Shown here piece after piece: positions 1 to 6,250 of a DNA stretch of 6,250 bases. Position 1 is the stretch's first letter; each line of letters opens with the position of its first letter. The position numbers were made by a program, and so were the translations under genes. Origin of the DNA: JBEVNX01 sp040507895 (GTDB taxonomy: Bacteria; Desulfobacterota; Binatia; JACPRU01). Under the pieces are notes generated by a model that ran no database searches, was not told the DNA's origin, and saw only the letters and a program-made list of their open reading frames with translations. The stretch lies in contig JBEVNX010000078.1 of the NCBI GenBank assembly GCA_040507895.1, positions 1-6,250 on the forward strand, written 5' to 3'.

Positions 1-1
1 C

Positions 2-334
2 ATCGACAAGATCGAAACCGAGCAGCTCAAGCCGAACGTGCCCGAGATCAAACCGGGTGACACGGTCCGCGTGCACGTCAGAGTGGTCGAGGGGGAAAAG
101 GAGCGGATCCAGGTGTTCGAGGGGATGGTGATCCGCCGTACCCACGGCGGCAATCGGGCCAACTTCACCGTGCGAAAAGTCTCCTACGGAGTCGGGGTGG
201 AGCGGACCTTTCCGCTGCACTCGCCCCGCATCGAGAAGATCGACGTGATGTCTCACGGTCAGGTGCGCCGCGCGCGCCTCTACTACCTCCGCGATCTGTC
301 GGGCAAGGCCGCCCGCATCGAAGACGTGCAGTAG
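2..334 (+). CDS. rplS: 50S ribosomal protein L19 (5' end outside window)
   Basis: L19 is a component of the large ribosomal subunit, placed at the interface with the 30S subunit. The reading frame is open from base 2 and gives about 110 residues to the TAG at 332-334, close to the usual 115 or so, so only a few N-terminal residues are missing. The L19 hallmarks are present: KPGDTVRVHV, RIQVFEGMVIRR, FTVRKVSYGVGVERTFPLHS, PRIEKIDV and the C-terminal LYYLRDLSGKAARI. The GTG at 38 is in frame but is not the real start: the 12 codons before it (IDKIETEQLKPN) continue the normal L19 N-terminal helix. The gene converges on the bactofilin gene 31 bp away. No terminator hairpin with a T-tract is visible after it. 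Confidence 0.97.
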   Translation: MDKIETEQLKPNVPEIKPGDTVRVHVRVVEGEKERIQVFEGMVIRRTHGGNRANFTVRKVSYGVGVERTFPLHSPRIEKIDVMSHGQVRRARLYYLRDLSGKAARIEDVQ

Positions 335-365
335 AGACCACCCTCGGGATCGGGGCCGCGCGCTC

Positions 366-851
366 CTAGCCCGAAGCGCTCTCCGTGCCGGTACCGAGCG
401 TCGAGCTCGCTACGCTCTCCGGTCCGACCGCACACTGACCCTCGAAAAAGGCTCCGTCGCGAACGACGAGCAACCGCGACGACATCTTCCCGACGAACCT
501 GCCTTGCGGGCAGATCTCCACCTTGCGAGTTTCGGCGATCTCGCCTCGCAGGAGCCCTTCGATCCGCAGCTCGTCGGCCTTCACCCAACCCTCCACCACC
601 GCCGTGGGGCCGATGATCAGCAGTTGCGTACAACGAAGCTCTCCCTTGAGCTTCCCTTCGACGCGCGTGGGCGTGGTGAACGCGAGCTTGCCGTTGATGA
701 CGGCGTCGGGCCCGATCGACGTGCGCACCTCGTTTTCACGTAGGAAGGGAGGCGGCGCCGCCGGCGACACGGGCTGGGGCTGACGCTGCGGCGGGGGAGG
801 TTCGAGAGCCGCCAGCGGATTGTCGGGAGAGCGCTTCTGAAAGATCCCCAT
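366..851 (-). CDS. Bactofilin (polymer-forming cytoskeletal protein)
   Basis: This 161-residue protein has the bactofilin architecture. A short N-terminal tail is rich in proline (about residues 18-37). It is followed by a beta-helical core (about 43-141) made of recurring short strands with glycines at the turns, such as INGKLAF, VEGKLKGEL, LIIGPTAVVEGWV, LRIEGLLRGEI and FFEGQC, and then a small polar tail. Bactofilins self-assemble without nucleotide into filaments or sheets that scaffold cell-shape, stalk, polarity or wall-synthesis factors. The ATG at 851 is chosen over an upstream in-frame start at 998 for two reasons: the sequence GGAGGA lies 7 nt before it, and the 49 upstream residues are Arg/Ala-rich and lie over the ATPase gene. 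It starts 26 bp after the DppF-like stop on the same strand, so co-transcription is likely. No transmembrane segment is evident. The family call is firm; the specific role is unknown. Confidence 0.9.
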   Translation of the reverse strand: MGIFQKRSPDNPLAALEPPPPQRQPQPVSPAAPPPFLRENEVRTSIGPDAVINGKLAFTTPTRVEGKLKGELRCTQLLIIGPTAVVEGWVKADELRIEGLLRGEIAETRKVEICPQGRFVGKMSSRLLVVRDGAFFEGQCAVGPESVASSTLGTGTESASG

Positions 852-858
852 GGTTTGA

Positions 859-864
859 TCCTCC
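859..864 (-). promoter_or_regulatory. Shine-Dalgarno site of the bactofilin gene
   Basis: On the minus strand the sequence reads GGAGGA, then a 7-nt spacer TCAAACC, then ATG. This near-consensus site decides the start at 851 rather than the longer open frame. It lies in the 26-bp gap after the DppF-like gene. Confidence 0.8.
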
Positions 865-877
865 GAACGGAAGCCGG

Positions 878-1863
878 CTACGGCTCGGGCGGAAACACGT
901 GGCAAGCGACGGCATGGTCGCGCGCGCCGGTCACCAGCTTCGGCTCCTGCGCCCGACAGACGTCCAGCGCGTGCGGGCAGCGTGGATGAAATGCACAACC
1001 TGCCGGCGGCGCGATCGGGCTCGGCACGTCGCCGCCGAGAGCGATGCGCCGTCCCTTGCCGTGCGGCTTCGGCATCGGCACCGCGGACAGCAGCGCGCGG
1101 GTGTAGGGATGACGGGGGGTCGCGTAGATCTGCGCGCTCGGCGCCAGCTCGACGATCTTACCGAGATACATGATCGCGACGCGTTGGCTGATGTGCTCCA
1201 CGACCCGCAGATCGTGGGCGATGAAGAGATAGGCGAGATTCATTTGCTGCTGCAGGTCCTGCAGGAGATTGATGATCTGAGCCTGGATCGAGACGTCGAG
1301 TGCGGATACCGGCTCGTCCGCGACGATGAAATCGGGCTCGACGGCTAGGGCGCGGGCGATGCCGATCCTCTGCCGCTGGCCGCCGCTGAACTCGTGCGGA
1401 TAACGATCGTACGCGTCCTCGTGAAGCCCGACCTGAGCCAGCAGCTCCACGACCCGGCGCCGTCGCTCGGCGCCGCGAGCCAAGCCGTGAATCGCCAGGC
1501 CCTCGCCGACGATGGCCCCGACCCGCATGCGTGGATTCAGCGACGAGTACGGATCCTGGAAGATGATCTGCATGGAGCGCCGCTTGCGGCGCATGTCCGC
1601 GCCGGACAGCGTACCGAGATCCACGCCGTGAAAGCGGACCGTGCCCGCGGTCGGCTCGATGAGGCGGAGAATCGAGCGCCCAAGCGTCGATTTGCCGCAT
1701 CCCGACTCGCCGACCACGCCGAGCGTCTCGCCGCTGCGCACGTCGAGGTCGACCCCGCGCACGGCGCGCACGAGCTCCTTCTTGGCGAACAGGCCGCCGC
1801 CGATCTCATAGTCCTTGATGAGGCCGCGGACCTCCAGGAGCGGGGCTTCGCCCGGCGGCGCCG

Positions 1864-1867
<4 letters not shown>
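878..1867 (-). CDS. DppF/OppF-like peptide ABC transporter ATPase
   Basis: This 329-residue cytoplasmic ATPase is one of the two nucleotide-binding subunits of a peptide-type importer. Seen in order: Walker A GESGCGKST (53-61), Q-loop glutamine (Q104, in IIFQDPYSSLNP), signature FSGGQRQR (160-167), Walker B FIVADEP (180-186, catalytic E185), D-loop SALD (188-191) and H-loop H218. The C-terminal oligopeptide-transporter domain follows, with HPYTRALL (253-260) and four cysteines (C291, C297, C304, C322). Such cysteines hold an iron-sulfur cluster in characterised DppD-type proteins. The FQDPYSSLNPRM stretch and the FSGGQ signature point to the F-type subunit. The ATG at 1867 is preferred to one at 2014 because homology begins just after it, GGAGG lies 7 nt upstream, and it forms an ATGA overlap with the preceding ATPase stop. 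The overlap suggests coupled translation and a matched 1:1 output. All ATPase motifs are intact. The substrate cannot be told from the sequence. Confidence 0.95.
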
Positions 1868-2871
<1,004 letters not shown>

Positions 2872-2879
2872 ATCGTCCG

Positions 2880-2908
2880 TAGCTACACTTCCCGCATGGC
2901 GCCGACAA
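2880..2908 (-). promoter_or_regulatory. Possible weak sigma70-like promoter for the ATPase block
   Basis: On the minus strand, TTGTCG (2908-2903; 4 of 6 to TTGACA) is followed by a 17-nt spacer and TAGCTA (2885-2880; poor match to TATAAT). The -10 box would end only 8 nt before the ATG, so the transcript would be leaderless or nearly so. That fits the lack of a ribosome binding site. The hexamers are weak and chance is a real alternative. Confidence 0.22.
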
Positions 2909-2911
2909 GGC

Positions 2912-2921
2912 GGAGCGCTCC
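2912..2921. repeat. 10-bp perfect palindrome, candidate operator
   Basis: GGAGCGCTCC is a perfect inverted repeat placed between the two candidate -35 boxes, 3 bp from the minus one and 7 bp from the plus one. A regulator bound there could act on both operons. Short GC-rich palindromes are common in such DNA, so this rests on position only. Confidence 0.25.
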
Positions 2922-2928
2922 CTCGAGC

Positions 2929-2957
2929 TTGCCCCCGAGCGGTCGACCCGGCATTAG
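2929..2957 (+). promoter_or_regulatory. Possible weak sigma70-like promoter for the binding-protein operon
   Basis: TTGCCC (2929-2934; 4 of 6 to TTGACA), a 17-nt spacer, then CATTAG (2952-2957; 3 of 6 to TATAAT). The -10 box ends 6 nt before the GTG at 2964, so transcription would begin at about the start codon. This is consistent with the missing Shine-Dalgarno but weak by itself. Confidence 0.25.
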
Positions 2958-2963
2958 ACCTGC

Positions 2964-4751
2964 GTGCGGCTTCTCCGGATCGCGCTCGTCGCCTGTACGC
3001 TCGGCACGTGGTTCACCGCTGCGCCCTCGCCGGGTGCGCCGTCTTCGCCGGCGCAAGACGGAGCCGAGAGCCGCCCTGCTGACACGGGTCCTCCGGTGCG
3101 TGGCGACTGGCTGATCGTGTGGCTGCTCTCCGATGCCGAGAGCCTCAATCCGTTGACCTCCAATGATGCCACCGCGAGCGAGGTCTTGAGCTTCGTCATG
3201 TCGTCTCTAACCGCCACGGACCCGAAGACCTTCGCGCAGATTCCGGTGCTCGCGGCGGTTCTCCCGGTCGTTTCGGCGGACCACCTCACCTACACGTTCA
3301 AGCTCCGCAAAGGCGCCACCTTCTCTGACGGCACGCCGGTGACCGTCGACGACGTGCTGTTCTCGGTCAAGGCCATCAAGGATCCCGAGGTCAAGGCGCC
3401 ATTTCTGCGCAACTACTACACGTCGCTCGTCGACGCCCGCGCGACCGACGATTCGACGATCGAGTTCCGCTGTTCGGAGCCGTATTTCCGAAACGACGTC
3501 GTCCTCGGCGGAATCTCCGTGCTACCGAGGCGCTTCTACGATCCGCAGGGCGAGCTCGATGGCGTTTCGGTCGCGGACCTCGCGGCGTGGGACACGATCG
3601 CTCCCGAGAAGAAAGAGAGAGCGGTCCGCTTCGCCCAGTCGTTCAACGCCGACTTTCATCGCCGCGTGCTCGGCGCGGGCGCGTACGTGCTCGCCGATCC
3701 CGCGCGCGACCTGGTGACGGGCGAGCGCGTGGTGCTGCGCCACCGTGACGGGTTCTGGGCGCCGGGCGATCCGCTGCGCGGCGATGGCTGGGTGGATCGC
3801 GTGTTCTTTCGCGTCATCAACAACCCCGACGCCGCGCTCGTGGCGCTCAAAGCGGGGACCCTCGACTTCATGGGCCTGACCCCGCTCCAGCATCTCAAGC
3901 AAACCGGCACGCCGGGCTTCCGGCAGCGGTTCAAGAAGGAGATCGCCTTCACGCCGAGCTACGTCTACATCGGCTGGAACGCGCTGCGCCCCGTGTTTCG
4001 CGACAAGCGGGTGCGCCAGGCCCTGTCGCGGTTGGTCGACCGAGACCGCATCATCGAGCGGGTGCTGTTCGGCTACGGCGAGAAGATCGACTCTCCGGTC
4101 TATCGGTTCAGCCCCGAGTACAATACCGACCTCAAGGGTTATGCGTTCGACCCGGATCGCGCCAAGCGCGAGCTCGACGAGGCCGGGTGGATCGACCACG
4201 ACGGCGACGGGATCCGCGACAAGGTCGTCGACGGCGCGCCGACGCCGCTACGCTTCGAGATCATCTCGAATTCGGGCAACGCTGCCCGGCGCAACATCGG
4301 GCTCATCGTCGTCGATCAATTTCGTCGGGCCGGCATCGATGCGACCTTCCGCGAAGTGGACTGGTCGATCCTCCTCGATCGCATCGAGCGCTTCGACTAC
4401 GACGCCGTCATCCTGGGGTGGCAGTTCTCGCCGAACGACCCCGACCTCTATCAGCTCTGGCACTCGAGCCAAGCGGTCCCCGGAGGCTCGAATCACGTGT
4501 CGTTCAAGAACGCGGAGGGGGATCGCATCCTCGTGGAGTACCGCCGCGAGTTCGACAAGCAAAAGCGAATCGAGCTCTACAGGAGGCTCCAGGGGATCAT
4601 CCTCGACGAAGCGCCGTACACGTTCCTCTACATGCCGAAGGCGATCTCCACCGTCGATCGCCGGTTCGAAGACACCATCTGGTACCCGACGGGTCAGCCC
4701 AACGTGAACGAATGGTGGGTGCCGCTCGCGCAGCAGAAGTACGGCAAGTAG
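2964..4751 (+). CDS. Peptide-type ABC transporter solute-binding protein (SBP family 5)
   Basis: This 595-residue extracytoplasmic receptor should deliver a peptide-like solute to the two permeases encoded directly after it. The N-terminus (MRLLRIALVACTLGTWFTAA) looks like a short export signal. A Pro/Ala/Ser-rich stretch (21-44) follows, then the SBP_bac_5 fold: SDAESLNPLTSND (56-68), TYTFKLRKGATFSDGTPVT (109-127, the family signature area), WNALRPVFRDKRVRQALS (338-355), KRELDEAGW (401-409), an aspartate-rich loop DHDGDGIRDK (411-420), and SPNDPDLYQLWHSSQ (489-503) near the expected ligand-contact region. The length is normal for peptide receptors. GTG at 2964 is the only usable start: an in-frame TAG lies at 2955-2957 and no ATG occurs early. 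LVAC could be a lipobox, but only 10 residues precede the cysteine. Its stop is 3 bp before the first permease. The family could also carry nickel, opines or other solutes, so the ligand is left open. Confidence 0.93.
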   Translation: MRLLRIALVACTLGTWFTAAPSPGAPSSPAQDGAESRPADTGPPVRGDWLIVWLLSDAESLNPLTSNDATASEVLSFVMSSLTATDPKTFAQIPVLAAVLPVVSADHLTYTFKLRKGATFSDGTPVTVDDVLFSVKAIKDPEVKAPFLRNYYTSLVDARATDDSTIEFRCSEPYFRNDVVLGGISVLPRRFYDPQGELDGVSVADLAAWDTIAPEKKERAVRFAQSFNADFHRRVLGAGAYVLADPARDLVTGERVVLRHRDGFWAPGDPLRGDGWVDRVFFRVINNPDAALVALKAGTLDFMGLTPLQHLKQTGTPGFRQRFKKEIAFTPSYVYIGWNALRPVFRDKRVRQALSRLVDRDRIIERVLFGYGEKIDSPVYRFSPEYNTDLKGYAFDPDRAKRELDEAGWIDHDGDGIRDKVVDGAPTPLRFEIISNSGNAARRNIGLIVVDQFRRAGIDATFREVDWSILLDRIERFDYDAVILGWQFSPNDPDLYQLWHSSQAVPGGSNHVSFKNAEGDRILVEYRREFDKQKRIELYRRLQGIILDEAPYTFLYMPKAISTVDRRFEDTIWYPTGQPNVNEWWVPLAQQKYGK

Positions 4752-4754
4752 CCC

Positions 4755-5783
4755 ATGCTGGGATATGCGGCGCGACGCCTCTTGTTGATGGTGCCGACAT
4801 TCGTCGGCGTCACCTTCATCGCCTTCCTCATCATGCATCTGGCGCCCGGAGATCCCGTCGAGCTGTATTTTCAGGGAGGTCTCGCGGCCGGCACGCAGGG
4901 GGCGAGCCCCGAGCGCCTCGCGGAGATCCAGCGCGCCAAGGAGCACGAGCGTCACCGCCTCGGGCTGGATCGTCCCCTGCCGGTGCAGTACGCCATCTGG
5001 TTCAAGCGCCTCGTGACGCTCGACCTCGGCGAGAGCTTCAAGGATCGACGGCCGGTGTGGGACAAGATCCGCGAGCGCTTGCCGGTGACGGTCACGCTCA
5101 ACTTGATTGCGATCTTCATCACCTACCTCATCGCCATCCCGCTCGGCATCTATTCCTCGGTGCGGCCCGGGTCCTGGCTCGACGCGACCGCCACGACGGG
5201 CGTCTTCATGCTGTATTCGCTACCCTCGTTCTGGGTCGGCACGCTGATCCTCATCTACTTTTGCGGCGGCGACTATTTTCTGTGGTTTCCGCCCGCCGGG
5301 CTCCATTCGCTCGACTACGACGTCTCGTGGCCGTGGATTCGGCAGCTGCGCGACTATTCGTGGCACATCGCGATGCCCGTGGTCTGCGAAACCTACGCCG
5401 CCTTTGCTGCGCTGTCTCGCTACATGCGTAGCTCCATGCTCGAGAATGCGCTGCAGGATTACGTGCGCACGGCCCGTGCCAAGGGCCTCTCCGAGCGGGT
5501 CGTAGTGCTCAAGCACATTCTGCGAAACTCCTTGATCCCGATGGTGACCCTGCTCGGGGATCTGCTGCCGTCGCTCGTCGGCGGAGCGGTGATCATCGAG
5601 ACGATCTTCTCGATCCCGGGTATCGGCCAGCTCGGCTACCAAGCGGTGCTCGCCCGCGACTATCCGGTCGTCCTCGGTCTCTTCGCGATCAGTTCCGCGC
5701 TCACGCTGGTGGGCATCTTGGCCGCGGACCTGATGCTCGCGGTCGTCGATCCGCGCATCAGCTTCGGGCGGGTGGAGCGATGA
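4755..5783 (+). CDS. Peptide-type ABC transporter permease, YejB/DppB-like
   Basis: This 342-residue inner-membrane protein is one half of the transport channel. About six hydrophobic segments are visible (about 9-29, 111-133, 145-168, 202-222, 258-282, 305-331). The N-terminus has the B-type pattern RRLLLMVPTFVGVTFIAFLI...LAPGDP. The cytoplasmic EAA loop that docks on the ATPases spans 235-262 (DYVRTARAKGLSER through RNSLIP). The segments YFCGGDYFLWFPPAGL (168-183), YSWHIAMP (201-208), LGYQAVLARDYPV (293-305) and VDPRISF (331-337) resemble E. coli YejB, as recalled, more than classical DppB/OppB. The ATG lies 3 bp after the binding-protein stop with no strong Shine-Dalgarno, so it probably relies on re-initiating ribosomes. 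The last 4 bp overlap the next permease. Membership of the permease family is firm; the Yej-branch placement is from memory of key segments. Confidence 0.94.
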   Translation: MLGYAARRLLLMVPTFVGVTFIAFLIMHLAPGDPVELYFQGGLAAGTQGASPERLAEIQRAKEHERHRLGLDRPLPVQYAIWFKRLVTLDLGESFKDRRPVWDKIRERLPVTVTLNLIAIFITYLIAIPLGIYSSVRPGSWLDATATTGVFMLYSLPSFWVGTLILIYFCGGDYFLWFPPAGLHSLDYDVSWPWIRQLRDYSWHIAMPVVCETYAAFAALSRYMRSSMLENALQDYVRTARAKGLSERVVVLKHILRNSLIPMVTLLGDLLPSLVGGAVIIETIFSIPGIGQLGYQAVLARDYPVVLGLFAISSALTLVGILAADLMLAVVDPRISFGRVER

Positions 5784-6250
5784 GCGGAGCGCGCTCTCGG
5801 GGCTATTGGGCGCTCGTCTGGCTCCAGTTGCGCAAGAACCGTCGCGCCATGTGGAGTCTGTACGCCATCGGGGCTTTGGCGGTCGTGGCCGTATTCGCCG
5901 ATCTTCTCGCCAACGACATGCCGTACTACGTGAAGCTCGGCGGCCGGACGTACTATCCGATCCTCATCGACTACGGGGCGCGCCTCGGTGTCACGTCGTG
6001 GCCGCAGCCGTTGCGAGAGGCGGACTTCAAGACCCTGAAAAACGACGGCGCGCTCTTCCCGCCGATCCCCTACATGCCCCGGCGCGCCGACTTGTCGGAA
6101 GAATCGTTTTCGCCGCCGACGTCCCGCCACTGGCTCGGCACTGACCAGCTCGGCCGCGACGTGGCGAGCGGAATGGTCCACGGCGCCCGCATCTCGCTGA
6201 CGATCGGTCTCGTGGTCACGGCGATCCAATTGACCGTGGGAATCCTGCTC
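5780..6250 (+). CDS. Peptide-type ABC transporter permease, YejE/DppC-like (3' end outside window)
   Basis: This is the second channel subunit; the first 157 residues are present and the frame is open to the right edge. It begins with a basic cytoplasmic stretch (LQLRKNRRAMWS), a first membrane segment (about 24-44) and a long extracytoplasmic region (about 45-135). It then reaches the C-type permease motif HWLGTDQLGRDVASGMVHGARIS (written here as residues 117-139: W118, G120, T121, D122, G125, R126, D127) and a second membrane segment. The stretch FADLLANDMPYYVKLGGR with TYYPIL, and the long following insertion, match the extended loop known from YejE and are longer than in DppC/OppC. The ATG at 5780 overlaps the preceding TGA as ATGA; GGAG at 5774-5777 is only 2 nt away, so coupling is likely. 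The EAA loop lies beyond the window. Confidence 0.92.
   Translation, partial: MSGARSRGYWALVWLQLRKNRRAMWSLYAIGALAVVAVFADLLANDMPYYVKLGGRTYYPILIDYGARLGVTSWPQPLREADFKTLKNDGALFPPIPYMPRRADLSEESFSPPTSRHWLGTDQLGRDVASGMVHGARISLTIGLVVTAIQLTVGILL

Larger units (their letters stand above)
2872..2963. promoter_or_regulatory. Divergent control region of the transporter operons
   Basis: These 92 bp lie between the start codons of the DppD-like ATPase (minus) and the solute-binding protein (plus), so they must hold the promoters of both blocks unless transcription enters from further away. The region is GC-rich and has no convincing Shine-Dalgarno for either gene. It contains a 10-bp perfect palindrome (2912-2921), two smaller ones (CTCGAG at 2922-2927, GGTCGACC at 2941-2948) and one weak promoter-like pair in each direction, listed separately. 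Confidence 0.6.

Noticed and set aside
38..40. GTG as the start of rplS
   Set aside because: The frame stays open upstream to the window edge and encodes the usual L19 N-terminal helix, so the true start lies outside.
396..417. GAGCGT/ACGCTC stem as a terminator for rplS
   Set aside because: It is short, has a loop that is itself palindromic, lacks a T-tract and lies inside the bactofilin coding sequence.
852..998. Longer N-terminus for the bactofilin (start at 998)
   Set aside because: The added 49 residues are Arg/Ala-rich and lie over the DppF-like coding end, whereas a strong Shine-Dalgarno precedes the ATG at 851.
3522..4248. Long minus-strand open frames under the binding-protein gene (including 3522-4199 and 4248-4955)
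   Set aside because: They mirror the codon structure of the real sense gene, show no recognisable domain and have no supporting start signal.
4187..5431. Plus-strand open frame of 414 codons across the end of the binding protein and most of the YejB-like permease
   Set aside because: It is Arg/Pro/His-rich with no family motif and overlaps two well-supported genes in another frame; it is a by-product of high-GC coding DNA.

Overview
This GC-rich window comes from a bacterial chromosome and is densely coded. It holds the end of a core ribosomal gene (rplS, L19), a bactofilin gene, and most of a peptide-type ABC importer. Two SPI-type permeases, an extracytoplasmic binding protein, a bactofilin and short or overlapping intergenic junctions suit a Gram-negative bacterium. 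A deltaproteobacterial-type lineage in the broad sense (Myxococcota, Desulfobacterota or Binatota) is my best guess, but nothing here fixes the taxon.

Layout: rplS (+) enters from the left edge and ends at 334. It converges, across 31 bp, on a minus-strand block. Read in its own direction, that block is a DppD/OppD-like ATPase (2871 to 1864), a DppF/OppF-like ATPase (1867 to 878, with an ATGA overlap), then a bactofilin (851 to 366, 26 bp further on, with a strong ribosome binding site). A 92-bp divergent intergenic region (2872-2963) separates it from a plus-strand block: a family 5 solute-binding protein (2964-4751), a YejB/DppB-like permease (4755-5783), and a YejE/DppC-like permease that starts at 5780 with an ATGA overlap and runs off the right edge.

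How they work together: the binding protein should capture a peptide-like solute outside the inner membrane. The two permeases form the channel and the two ATPases drive it. All five parts of an importer are present, split over two divergent transcripts that presumably share the 92-bp control region. The permeases look more like the Yej branch (E. coli YejB/YejE) than classical Opp/Dpp, yet the ATPases are two separate proteins rather than one fused YejF. The bactofilin, a cytoskeletal polymer protein, appears to be the last gene of the ATPase transcript. That is the least expected feature of the layout.

No tRNA, rRNA, CRISPR array, insertion sequence or phage gene was seen. I found no clearly undescribed system. 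The points most worth a second look are the bactofilin-transporter linkage, the Yej-type permeases with split ATPases, and the compact, possibly leaderless, divergent promoter region.
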